Virus record (IMG/VR): IMGVR_UViG_3300021519_000034
Span: 1 to 34,301 of that record
Reading direction: 5' to 3' (one strand)
DNA length: 34,301 nt
Origin: a virus
Below the pieces are notes generated by a model. The model ran no database searches. It saw only the letters and a list, made by a program, of their open reading frames with translations, and had not been told where the DNA came from. Position numbers and translations under genes: made by a program. Below are positions 15,188 to 21,486 of the stretch, piece by piece (position 1 is the first letter of the stretch; every line of letters starts with the position of its first letter).

Positions 15188-15770
15188 ATTGCACCCTTGT
15201 CTGCTCCCACGGCCGAGGTTTCCCGTGAAACACAATCACCTTATCCCGCGCTCTTACGCCATGCTCCAGCACGTCAGCCTTAAAGCTGCACACACCGTCC
15301 GTAATGTCTTGCCAATAAGTAACGGGTTCGTTTCGGAGTGCGTGTTCAAGGTAAATCTGGTCACCTCCTTCGCAGTACCGTTCGCCGGTCTTAAACTCAT
15401 CGTAGAGAAACCCGTGCGGCTTTGACCACCACATCAAGCTGCTTTGCATCGCCAACGGGTTACGCTTGCCTCTGTATATGTCGCGCATAATCACAAAATC
15501 ATGCGGTCTTGCTGCTTCTAACATCTCGCTGCAATCTCCCACCAGAACCGTATCCAAATCCATGTACAACGCGCTTGGCAGCCTGAACAGCTCTAGCTTT
15601 GACCACCAACCCTCCCATCCGTGAATCAGCGGGATAGTGGCGCAATCTAGCGTCATATCGGTCAGGCAAACAAAGTCCTCATTCGGCAAGTATTTAGCGC
15701 ACATCTCCTGCAACGCATAAACATGAGCCGGTTTGAAGTCACCACCTGACTTTAGAACGCAAGCAATCAC
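15174..15770 (-). CDS. GT8-like glycosyltransferase
   Basis: 198 residues from a GTG start at 15770 (coupled by a 4-base GTGA overlap to the small gene upstream). The central motif LYMDLDTVLVGD contains DLD at residues 71-73, the metal-binding DxD of GT-A enzymes; it is followed by FVIMRDIYRGK, MWWSKPHGFLYDEF and GGDQIYLEHAL. This is the pattern of short glycosyltransferases that use nucleotide sugars. It may act with the downstream FkbM methyltransferase. Whether the target is a virion protein or host polysaccharide cannot be told from sequence. Confidence 0.85.
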   Translation of the reverse strand: MIACVLKSGGDFKPAHVYALQEMCAKYLPNEDFVCLTDMTLDCATIPLIHGWEGWWSKLELFRLPSALYMDLDTVLVGDCSEMLEAARPHDFVIMRDIYRGKRNPLAMQSSLMWWSKPHGFLYDEFKTGERYCEGGDQIYLEHALRNEPVTYWQDITDGVCSFKADVLEHGVRARDKVIVFHGKPRPWEQTRVQYAVA

Positions 15771-15922
15771 TTTTTCACAGGCTTTGCGGTTTTTGCTGAC
15801 TCACGGAATGCTTCAGCAGTCGGTGCGCCGGGTGTTCCAGGCTTACGCATTTTCTCGTTAGAACCCGCTTTTATGCGTTCCTGTTTTGCAAGGATATTTG
15901 CATAAAGTCCGGGCTTGTTCAT
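15767..15922 (-). CDS. Small conserved-looking protein near terminase (51 aa)
   Basis: ATG at 15922 to TGA at 15769-15767 gives 51 residues: MNKPGLYANILAKQERIKAG, then SNEKMRKPGTPGAPTAEAFRE, ending in a basic KTAKPVKK. I recall very similar short proteins beside terminase genes in other phages, so this is likely a real gene. Its stop overlaps the GTG start of the glycosyltransferase, and its start overlaps the stop of the upstream structural gene by 4 bases. Function unknown; the basic, Gly/Pro-rich sequence suggests nucleic acid or capsid contact. Confidence 0.85.
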   Translation of the reverse strand: MNKPGLYANILAKQERIKAGSNEKMRKPGTPGAPTAEAFRESAKTAKPVKK

Positions 15923-16242
15923 ACGCTAAATATGCCAATTGCCATTACTTCAACCCCTGCGCCGGTCGTGATCTTCCACGCACCGTCTTGGCTAACCGCG
16001 TTCAGCTCGACGTTGTAGACGTTCACGCCCGTACCTGCAAGCGCTGGAAGGATAGTATGCGTCAGGATGCCTGTTCCCGACCCGTCCACAATGACCACGT
16101 TGCCAGTAGCAGAGGTGCTGACAGTACAAACGATGCGATGCAGATAGTCGCCTTTTGCGCCCGCCGTACCTAAAACCTGTGCGGTTGCGCTTGCAGAGAC
16201 GTGCTCGTAAGAATACCTATACGGATAACTGACGCCACTCAT
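15919..16242 (-). CDS. Small beta-rich structural protein
   Basis: 107 residues with an aromatic N-terminus (SYPYRYSYEHVSASATAQ) and an all-beta body (GDYLHRIVCTVSTSATGN, VVIVDGSGTGILTHTI) like a small jelly-roll. Similar proteins are found next to terminase genes in tailed phages and are often virion components. It overlaps the terminase stop by 4 bases. A minor capsid or decoration role is likely but is inferred. Confidence 0.7.
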   Translation of the reverse strand: MSGVSYPYRYSYEHVSASATAQVLGTAGAKGDYLHRIVCTVSTSATGNVVIVDGSGTGILTHTILPALAGTGVNVYNVELNAVSQDGAWKITTGAGVEVMAIGIFSV

Positions 16243-17573
16243 AGTCTTTTCCTTTTGTTAAATTGTTGATGCGTTGCCCACATATCGTCCAAAGTCACCT
16301 CGTTGCCGGGGCCAACTATCAGGGGTTTTACCCTATCAGGAGGTTTAACTGCTGGTTCTTGCCGCCAGACTATAGCTAACATCCGCATGGCATCGGCTGG
16401 ATGACTGCACCAGTCATGTCTAGGCGTCTGCCTAAATGCCTTCTTGTCCTCGTCATACTGACGCTGATACTCGCGTAACGCTTCCATGCCTTCATAACAC
16501 TTTTCAGCGTCAAACCATGTATTTGGTAACATTTGCCTAACAGCCTGTATCCCGTCCTGAACCGATAGATCAGGCACAATAGCAAGGTTGTTGATACCGA
16601 GGTATTCAGCCATTTGCTCAATGATGCTTTTACCTTGCGCCGCTAGGGTTTTGGCGCGAGCGTCATGCGGGAGGTAATGCTTGCCGTAGTTGTAAGGCTT
16701 GCTTGTAACCGTAGCGCATATCTCGGCTATGCTTGCGCCAGATACCGCATGGTAATCAATAACGTGTATTTCGCCACGAATTACCTGATAGAACCAAATA
16801 GCCGTATCGTCCCGATAACCGAGGTCAAACGCCGTATTTACCTTAACTTCAGGCTGGTAGTCAACACGGCATATCCTGCCTTGCTCTGCCGCTTCGCGCA
16901 TCTCTGTGCCGAAAAACGCCCCTAAGATACTTGCTTCGAATGAAATTTCATATTCTTGATCGTACTGGTCTTTTGAGAGCTGCGCCCTTGCCGCGGCCAA
17001 CTCGTTATCAGGAAGCAACCCTGACTTACTGGCTGGCAACTCCAGCAGGAACCATTCATCCCTTAACTTGATTGCGGTTTGCTTTATATCGTAAAACTGG
17101 TTTTTGCCTTTGGGTGTGCCAGCGAACACGCACCAGCCATTTGTACTGCTTAAAGTGGGCCTCAAAACATTCCCAAACACCGAAGGACGAAAATCTCCAA
17201 ATTCATCTAGGAACAGTCCATCAAAGCCTAGACCCCTAATTGCGTCAGCATTATCAGCCCCAAACAATCGAATTTTGCTACCGTTTATCAGATCAACGGT
17301 TAGTTCGGACTCATTGGTACTAACCGCACAATTTGCGCTGTAATGCTTTAAATAGTCCCAGGCAATACTTTTTGCTTGCGACCTATATGGCGAAATGTAC
17401 CCGTAAAGAGGCATTGGGCTTTTGCTTGTAACCGCTGCCCGAATCAGGTCATTTATTGCTGCAATAGTTTTACCTGCGCGCCTATGGGCAACTAAACAAG
17501 CCCACCGCTTTGTGCGGTTATGGAACGGCAAAAACGCCGGACGAGGCTTGTAGGGTATGACGTGTAGAGTCAC
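16239..17573 (-). CDS. terL: Terminase large subunit
   Basis: 444 residues. The ATPase domain has a Walker A-type motif CLVAHRRAGKT (about 26-36) and Walker B DGLFLDEFGDF (118-128) with the coupling motif near FAGTPKGKNQFYD. The nuclease domain begins at NTAFDLGYRDDTAIWFY (Asp250) and ends with WCSHPADAMRMLAI, giving the acidic residues of the RNase H-like fold. The enzyme pumps DNA through the portal and cuts it. It overlaps the small subunit gene by 4 bases. Identity is secure. Confidence 0.96.
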   Translation of the reverse strand: MTLHVIPYKPRPAFLPFHNRTKRWACLVAHRRAGKTIAAINDLIRAAVTSKSPMPLYGYISPYRSQAKSIAWDYLKHYSANCAVSTNESELTVDLINGSKIRLFGADNADAIRGLGFDGLFLDEFGDFRPSVFGNVLRPTLSSTNGWCVFAGTPKGKNQFYDIKQTAIKLRDEWFLLELPASKSGLLPDNELAAARAQLSKDQYDQEYEISFEASILGAFFGTEMREAAEQGRICRVDYQPEVKVNTAFDLGYRDDTAIWFYQVIRGEIHVIDYHAVSGASIAEICATVTSKPYNYGKHYLPHDARAKTLAAQGKSIIEQMAEYLGINNLAIVPDLSVQDGIQAVRQMLPNTWFDAEKCYEGMEALREYQRQYDEDKKAFRQTPRHDWCSHPADAMRMLAIVWRQEPAVKPPDRVKPLIVGPGNEVTLDDMWATHQQFNKRKRL

Positions 17574-17836
17574 TCAAGCCACCGGAAGGTGTGATCTACA
17601 GGCCCGCCGTCTTTACCCGTAGTTTCTGACCGCGCTAGTTTAGGGATATGGTATTCAATAGCCTTTAGATACAGATCAGCGGCTTTAGCTGGGTCTTCTG
17701 ACGCTACCTCGTTAAGCCAGCGGGCAAAGTTACCTGCGTTGTCCTGAGCTATCAACGCAATCGCATTACGCACGTCCACCGTAGTCTTGTTACCGACTCC
17801 GGCTTTGCGCCCGCCTGTTTTAATACCTTTTGCCAT
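17570..17836 (-). CDS. terS: Terminase small subunit-like protein
   Basis: 88 residues starting MAKGIKTGGRKAGVGNKTT, then a helical core (VRNAIALIAQDNAGNFARWL, ADLYLKAIEYHIPKLARSE). Short proteins with a GGR-AGVGNK-T start directly before terL are DNA-recognition subunits in many podoviruses. The protein is short and lacks an obvious HTH, so recognition may rely on the basic N-terminus. Two GTAAGTAAGC repeats lie 22-51 bases upstream. Confidence 0.8.
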   Translation of the reverse strand: MAKGIKTGGRKAGVGNKTTVDVRNAIALIAQDNAGNFARWLNEVASEDPAKAADLYLKAIEYHIPKLARSETTGKDGGPVDHTFRWLE

Positions 17837-17857
17837 CTATTTCCGTCTGAAGTGGAC

Positions 17858-17887
17858 GCTTACTTACATTTGTAAGTGCTTACTTAC
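17858..17887 (-). repeat. Paired 10-bp direct repeats upstream of terS
   Basis: On the minus strand GTAAGTAAGC occurs twice with a 10-base spacer (20-base period), and the spacer ACTTACAAAT contains an inverted arm so that ACTTAC-AAAT-GTAAGT also forms a hairpin. The first copy overlaps the stop of the 54-residue gene. Terminase small subunits of several phages bind repeated sites in or near their own gene, so this is a candidate packaging-recognition site. There is no direct evidence. Confidence 0.4.
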
Positions 17888-18044
17888 GTTCCATGTGCTG
17901 CATCGCCGCTGCCAACCGTTTACCTTTGTCAGCTTGGTTGAAGTCTTTAGCCACGCTTACAGGAACGCCAACCTTTTTTGCAAACTTGGGGTCATGTGCG
18001 GCTGCTGCCATCAATCTAGCTTGCGCTGGTGAAGTGGAAGGCAT
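17880..18044 (-). CDS. Small basic protein (54 aa) upstream of terS
   Basis: ATG at 18044 to TAA at 17882-17880: MPSTSPAQARLMAAAAHDPK, then FAKKVGVPVSVAKDFNQADK and GKRLAAAMQHMERK. I recall short Lys/Ala-rich sequences of this form (STS-AQ-LM-AAA, K-GVP-SVA-DF, ADKGK) in many phage genomes near packaging genes, so it is likely real. The start shares one base with the stop of the upstream gene. Function unknown. Confidence 0.85.
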   Translation of the reverse strand: MPSTSPAQARLMAAAAHDPKFAKKVGVPVSVAKDFNQADKGKRLAAAMQHMERK

Positions 18045-18277
18045 TATTTAAGATTCTTCAATCTTAACAAAAGCGCATTGTTTGCTTCTATCTGCGTTAT
18101 CAATTGAGGTGTTCTAGCGCGAATTGTGTTTTTAATTATTTTTTGTAAAGTTAAGTTAATTTCACCGGAAATGTTTGGCGCAATTGATTCCAAAGCATTT
18201 GATATTGCTTTCCACGGCAACGCTGAAGTTACTGGCGCGGCAATTAGGAAAGCTAAAAACCCTCTGCGGTTTGTCAT
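18044..18277 (-). CDS. Small protein with Tat-like N-terminal signal
   Basis: 77 residues. The N-terminus MTNRRGFLAFLIAAPVTSAL has twin arginines followed by a hydrophobic stretch and a possible signal-peptidase site, as in Tat or short Sec signals. The rest is helical (LTLQKIIKNTIRARTPQLI) and ends with RLKNLK, the same end as the neighbouring upstream protein. It may be a periplasmic or inner-membrane small protein. Function unknown. Confidence 0.65.
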   Translation of the reverse strand: MTNRRGFLAFLIAAPVTSALPWKAISNALESIAPNISGEINLTLQKIIKNTIRARTPQLITQIEANNALLLRLKNLK

Positions 18278-18636
18278 TTAAGATTCTTCAGCTTGTAGCA
18301 AGTTGAATCAAGCAATTCTGCTATTTCATCAATAATGTTCTGAAGCTGCGTGTCCTCTGGCAACACCTTACGAATCTTATCTACAAAGTCCTTGAGCTGC
18401 TCGATGTACTCCACCGGCTTCTTAGCTATGTGGTAGTCAGAAGGATAGTTAGCGATTACTTCATACTCGCCTTGATAGGCTTCAGCCCACCGATCTGTCA
18501 GGTCAATAATGTTTTCGTAATACCGCTGCAACGCCTTGTGTTCGGAATAGCTTTTGGTTTGCAGGTGCATAAAATGAGCATTAGTTCCTGAATGGAACAT
18601 CACCGCCACAAAGGTCGCTGCGTTCTTGCTATCCAT
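18274..18636 (-). CDS. DUF5856-like helical protein
   Basis: 120 residues, almost all helical. The segment MFHSGTNAHFMHLQTKSYSE followed by HKALQRYYENIIDLTDRWAE and AYQGEYEVIANY has the spaced His and Glu residues (HF-HL-T-SY-EHKAL, E-AYQGE) that I associate with DUF5856, phage proteins with a ferritin/Dps-like four-helix appearance. Metal binding is possible but untested. It is the first gene after a sigma70-like promoter and overlaps the next gene by 4 bases. Confidence 0.75.
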   Translation of the reverse strand: MDSKNAATFVAVMFHSGTNAHFMHLQTKSYSEHKALQRYYENIIDLTDRWAEAYQGEYEVIANYPSDYHIAKKPVEYIEQLKDFVDKIRKVLPEDTQLQNIIDEIAELLDSTCYKLKNLK

Positions 18637-18751
18637 AAACGGCTCCGAGGGCTAAAGGTATGCTGGCTGCTACCAGCCCCCGGCGCAAACGTGCGTTGGT
18701 CATCAACGTCACGGCCAGCACATTCACCGAAGGGGGACGGTGAGTTCGAGA

Positions 18752-18780
18752 ATTATACATTTTTTAAGATTAAACTTCAA
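18752..18780 (-). promoter_or_regulatory. Predicted sigma70 promoter for the packaging/head genes
   Basis: On the minus strand TTGAAG (18780-18775), a 17-base spacer and TATAAT (18757-18752) form a near-consensus promoter. The -35 box overlaps the stop of the upstream 65-residue gene, and a leader of about 110 bases runs to the DUF5856-like gene at 18636. The leader contains the short hairpin GGCTG-GTAG-CAGCC. This would give separate control of packaging and head genes. Not experimentally known. Confidence 0.6.
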
Positions 18781-18967
18781 TTTTTTCAATGTCAATCGGT
18801 ATTTTTTGCTTCCAAAGCCGCCGATATTCAGCTTCAAGGTTTTGGTAATGCAAAGCCAACGTACCCGCCGCAATCATTGCCGCTTGAAAATCCTTCTTGT
18901 GATCGTTGTCCAACATGGCTTTGTTGCGGTTGTAAAGCAAACTGGTAATCTCAGCTCTATCGGTCAT
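18770..18967 (-). CDS. Small hypothetical protein (65 aa)
   Basis: 65 residues, helical and charged (MTDRAEITSLLYNRNKAML, YQNLEAEYRRLWKQK). It begins 4 bases inside the end of the VRR-NUC gene, so it is translated with it. Its stop overlaps a predicted -35 box, so it is probably the last gene of the early-middle segment. No family recognised. Confidence 0.65.
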   Translation of the reverse strand: MTDRAEITSLLYNRNKAMLDNDHKKDFQAAMIAAGTLALHYQNLEAEYRRLWKQKIPIDIEKIEV

Positions 18968-19266
18968 ACCATCCCCCGCAATTGTTTAGATTGTGCCGCC
19001 ATTGTTTTAACCGTGACGATAACCCCCTCAATATCCCGCACGACTGCCCTGCAACCCAACCAGGAGCTGGCCCACGCCGTTTGTAGCGGGTTCTCCTTAC
19101 CTCTACCTGCCTTGATCTCAACTAGCCAGGTAATACCCCCCAACGAAACCATAATGTCGGGAACGCCTTTGCCGAGGACAGCTAGGGACTGCACAGAGCA
19201 TCCCAACTTGCGGAATGCGTCTACTATTTCCCCCTGATTTTGATCTATTTTGGCAGCGCGGCGCAT
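18964..19266 (-). CDS. VRR-NUC-type nuclease
   Basis: 100 residues, the usual length for stand-alone phage VRR-NUC proteins. The PD-(D/E)XK core is clear: helix GEIVDAFRKLGCSVQSLAVL, then GKGVPDIMVSLGGITWLVEIKAG with the Asp and E-x-K residues, then TAWASSWLGCRAVVRDIE. Family members cut branched DNA or act as recombination nucleases. It follows the Ref-like gene with a 22-base overlap and belongs to the recombination set of this phage. Confidence 0.88.
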   Translation of the reverse strand: MRRAAKIDQNQGEIVDAFRKLGCSVQSLAVLGKGVPDIMVSLGGITWLVEIKAGRGKENPLQTAWASSWLGCRAVVRDIEGVIVTVKTMAAQSKQLRGMV

Positions 19267-19535
19267 AGTTTTTTGACCTTCTCCAACAAGTAAAGTTCTG
19301 TCCCATAGCGTGTCTCAAACCTCCGTTGCGATTGGTCACGGCTAACCACTTCGTCATTCCTACCAGACCTGTGATGCTGTTGGCACAGGGGTAAAACAAA
19401 CATCTCACCTCGTCTGCGACCCCCTGAAAGCATATGATGAATTTCGGCTGGACTATCTACCTTTAAATCTAGCTTGCAAACAATACATCCCAGATCACGG
19501 AGCTTTGCTTGCCACGCCGCTTCTGCTTTGTTCAT
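19245..19535 (-). CDS. Ref-like HNH-type recombination nuclease
   Basis: 96 residues with zinc-binding and nuclease residues in the right order: CIVC (Cys17, Cys20), AEIHHMLSGGRRRGE (His33-His34), then FVLPLCQQHHR (Cys51, His54, His55). This is the layout of the Ref (recombination enhancement function) family of phage P1 and of small HNH-type nucleases in lambdoid phages. It may cut DNA at recombination intermediates with help of RecA, as known for P1 Ref. Family match is strong, activity inferred. It could also act as a free-standing homing nuclease, but nothing shows this. Confidence 0.85.
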   Translation of the reverse strand: MNKAEAAWQAKLRDLGCIVCKLDLKVDSPAEIHHMLSGGRRRGEMFVLPLCQQHHRSGRNDEVVSRDQSQRRFETRYGTELYLLEKVKKLCAALPK

Positions 19536-19641
19536 AAGCCTTTGCCCTCCTTTTAGCGTTTATCTCTGCTTTATGCTTTAGCCGGTAACGCAAGTTTTGT
19601 TGCGCCACCAGCTTCTTATTAGTTATTCGCCACATTCTCAT
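19495..19641 (-). CDS. Short very basic protein (48 aa)
   Basis: From the ATG at 19641 (preceded by TTAGGAAAACCTCCA) the frame gives 48 residues, with a basic stretch RYRLKHKAEINAKRRAKAY. A longer frame from 19707 would overlap the CHC2 gene by 89 bases and is less likely. It overlaps the CHC2 gene end by 23 bases and the Ref-like start by 41 bases. No family is recognised; a nucleic acid-binding role is plausible from charge. Confidence 0.5.
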   Translation of the reverse strand: MRMWRITNKKLVAQQNLRYRLKHKAEINAKRRAKAYEQSRSGVASKAP

Positions 19642-19918
19642 TGGAGGTTTTCCTAACCCATGCCCAAGCAAAACCATCTTCTTCCCATTGCGCGTCCAAA
19701 AGCGCATTTTTAACGCCGCAAGTTAAACACACAGCAGTTTGGTCATTAAAATTTATAATTAAACTTGGCGTTATTTCGTAATGCCACGGACAAATAGCCC
19801 CTATTTTTTTAGGAAATGGAGAATTGTATTCAAACGGCCCAATGATCCGATCTTCTTTCCCCGTTTCGTATTGGTTCATTTTATGCAAAACAATTGCTTT
19901 GGCATGGGGGGCTTTCAT
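19619..19918 (-). CDS. Stand-alone CHC2-type zinc finger protein
   Basis: 99 residues with a single domain around ICPWHYEITPSLIINF and TAVCLTCGVKNALLDA: Cys43, His46, Cys64, Cys67 in the spacing of the CHC2 zinc ribbon of DnaG primases (CPFH-E-TPS ... C-x2-C). There is no TOPRIM or helicase domain in this protein or next to it. It might load or assist host primase, or bind ssDNA, but this is inference. The start overlaps the upstream stop as ATGA. Confidence 0.75.
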   Translation of the reverse strand: MKAPHAKAIVLHKMNQYETGKEDRIIGPFEYNSPFPKKIGAICPWHYEITPSLIINFNDQTAVCLTCGVKNALLDAQWEEDGFAWAWVRKTSNENVANN

Positions 19919-20223
19919 TCTGATTCAATCTTTGTTGCTACGCTCGAGTGGGAAACTTTGCTCCAATCTGGTTTTTTCCATGTACTTGATAAATGGGAAG
20001 GTTGATGCCTTTGACTAATTTCAATTTCTGAATAATCTTCGTCATCATTATTTTTTAAACAATATCCGGCTATTCCTGCTGCTGATTTTATTTCAACGCC
20101 GTATGGATCAGTAAATTCGTCTATTGCCCAAAAAACATCGTTTATATCGCGTCCAAAAACAAACCCTGAATAATCAGTAGGCGTTCCATCTGTTTCCATT
20201 ACCCTAAAATAATAAGCAATCAT
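19915..20223 (-). CDS. Hypothetical protein (102 aa)
   Basis: The start is taken as ATG at 20223, which overlaps the ninB stop as ATGA; an upstream start at 20295 lies inside ninB. The protein starts MIAYYFRVMETDGTPTDYSG, has an acidic centre (LKNNDDEDYSEIEISQ) and a Ser/Trp/Lys-rich C-terminus. No family recognised. It is part of the coupled gene run between ninB and the CHC2 gene. Confidence 0.65.
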   Translation of the reverse strand: MIAYYFRVMETDGTPTDYSGFVFGRDINDVFWAIDEFTDPYGVEIKSAAGIAGYCLKNNDDEDYSEIEISQRHQPSHLSSTWKKPDWSKVSHSSVATKIESE

Positions 20224-20570
20224 TGCTCTACTCCTTTTTGTGCCGGTATTTTTATTCCCGCATGATGAGAAGCCGCGTTTAACCAATCCAACCATTCAGA
20301 AAACCGCTTTTTACCGTAACGGCTTGTCCTTCTGCCTAACATCACGACCCCGCCCTCAAGTCCTGGTGCAAGTCTGGGTGCTGTTTCGCCCTCAAAGGTC
20401 GCAGTCAGTACGTCCTTCCATTCCTCGTCGTTCAGCCAGCACATAACCCCGTTTATAGGCCATTGTTTTTGTTCAGCCCATGCTCGCAAAATAGGCCATT
20501 GCAAAGCGTTTTGCCCTGCGTTTCTCCGTTCCTCGCAAACTGGGCATAAGGTTACAAAAGCAATTGTCAT
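20220..20570 (-). CDS. ninB: NinB-family recombination protein
   Basis: 116 residues from ATG at 20570 (overlapping the methyltransferase stop as ATGA). The segment ALQWPILRAWAEQKQWPIN and the later LNDEEWKDVLTATFEGE, PRLAPGLEGGVVMLGRRTSR and WLDWLNAAS are hallmarks of NinB (Orf), the lambda protein that replaces RecFOR and binds ssDNA and SSB. It fits with ERF, YqaJ, Ref and VRR-NUC in this phage. It lies directly downstream of the two-frame methyltransferase region. Confidence 0.9.
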   Translation of the reverse strand: MTIAFVTLCPVCEERRNAGQNALQWPILRAWAEQKQWPINGVMCWLNDEEWKDVLTATFEGETAPRLAPGLEGGVVMLGRRTSRYGKKRFSEWLDWLNAASHHAGIKIPAQKGVEQ

Positions 20571-21228
20571 TTCAGTAGCCTCCATGCTGTTTCTGCCACT
20601 CTTGGAATTTGTCCATTTCCAATGGCTTTAAGTCTGTCCATTCTAGCGGCCACCCCATTAGCCACTCGACCCACGGCGGGTTCAATTGGCCAGAGTTTTG
20701 ATCCACCGATTGACTGAGCATTATTTGTTTCCCCATTGCAACTCTCCGCTGAATAGAAGGGTTGCTCATATTTCCCCGATCCCGATTGTCGGATGCTTGA
20801 GGTGTCGGAAACTTCCGCATTGCTACCGTAGCCGCTAATGTTGGCGTTTTTCTGAGGAATTCCGCTGGATATGCTGCTTCTTTTGCATTGTGCGCTGTTG
20901 GAGTAGGCCAATTTTCCATGCGTTTCTTGAGTGCTTTCCGACTGTTGCTTCCCCCGTCCAAGCCCCCTGTCGTTGGCGTGTGGAAGAAAGTTTCGTTGTT
21001 CGGCTCTGATCCAAATTCGCTCTCTAAGATGGGGCGCACCGACGTCTGCCGCTGATACAACTCCCCATTTTGCATCAAACCCCAACGCGGCAAGGTCACA
21101 GAGGACGGTTTCAAGTCCTCGAATAGTGAGCATTGGGCTGTTTTCAATGAATGCGTACTGGGGTCGTACCTCCCCAATAATCCTTGCCATGTGTTTCCAC
21201 ATGGAACTTCTGCTTCCAGTAATGCCTG
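20567..21228 (-). CDS. Methyltransferase C-terminal half in the alternative frame (needs 8 or 11 G)
   Basis: This frame holds the missing parts of the cytosine methyltransferase: SSMWKHMARIIGEVRP, the ENSP motif (AFIENSPMLTIRGL), GAPHLRERIWI and the closing AIGNGQIPRVAETAWRLL. It is joined to the N-terminal half only if the G-run at 21229-21238 is read as 8 or 11 G; then the protein would be about 305-306 residues. Its TGA overlaps ninB as ATGA. It may be made by ribosomal or polymerase slippage, by phase variation, or the frameshift could be a sequencing error. An internal ATG at 21202 could also start the fragment. Confidence 0.8.
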
Positions 21229-21486
21229 CCCCCCCCCCGCAGAGCTGATGTCCTGGCAGGGAAACCCGCCAGATACGACATCAACAATGCCTCGCCACGG
21301 TTTTCCGTCAAAGGTTTGAACGTCATCCCAAATCGGGAAAGGCGGGAAAATGCCGTCATTTTGTCTTGCGACAAGTACGCTTGCGGGGTAGGGTTCCCAT
21401 TCAACGGCACAGACGGTTCGCCATCCCAAGAGTTTTCCTCCGAGTATGCCTCCACCAGCGCCTGCGAAAAGAGCCAGCTCATTCAT
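20572..21486 (-). CDS. Cytosine-5 DNA methyltransferase N-half fused to an overlapping conserved-looking frame
   Basis: As given, ATG at 21486 (ATGA overlap with the upstream gene) reads motif I (LALFAGAGGGILGG) and motif IV (GGFPCQDIS, catalytic Cys77), then the run of ten G. At ten G it enters a second frame, open to 20572 (304 residues in all). That frame does not contain MTase motifs but has RYDPSTHSLKTAQCSLFEDL, TLPRWGLMQNGELYQ, repeated TPT/TPQ motifs and QLNPPWVEWLMGWPLEW, a pattern I recall from phage methylase-associated proteins. So both frames look selected. As read, this product lacks motifs VI, VIII and X and is unlikely to methylate DNA by itself. Confidence 0.75.
   Translation of the reverse strand: MNELALFAGAGGGILGGKLLGWRTVCAVEWEPYPASVLVARQNDGIFPPFPIWDDVQTFDGKPWRGIVDVVSGGFPCQDISSAGGGQALLEAEVPCGNTWQGLLGRYDPSTHSLKTAQCSLFEDLKPSSVTLPRWGLMQNGELYQRQTSVRPILESEFGSEPNNETFFHTPTTGGLDGGSNSRKALKKRMENWPTPTAHNAKEAAYPAEFLRKTPTLAATVAMRKFPTPQASDNRDRGNMSNPSIQRRVAMGKQIMLSQSVDQNSGQLNPPWVEWLMGWPLEWTDLKPLEMDKFQEWQKQHGGY
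21229..21238 (-). repeat. Ten-G homopolymer inside the methyltransferase gene
   Basis: The minus strand has GC followed by ten G and CAGGCATT, directly after the catalytic PCQDISSA segment. Runs of this length are prone to slipped-strand changes and to RNA polymerase slippage, and also to base-calling or assembly error. Ten G puts translation in the overlapping frame; a count of 8 or 11 restores the full methyltransferase. Confidence 0.95.

Noticed and set aside
20931-21248. Plus-strand frames over the methyltransferase region
   Set aside because: They oppose a region that is already open in two minus frames, have no ribosome-binding sites and no recognisable motifs.
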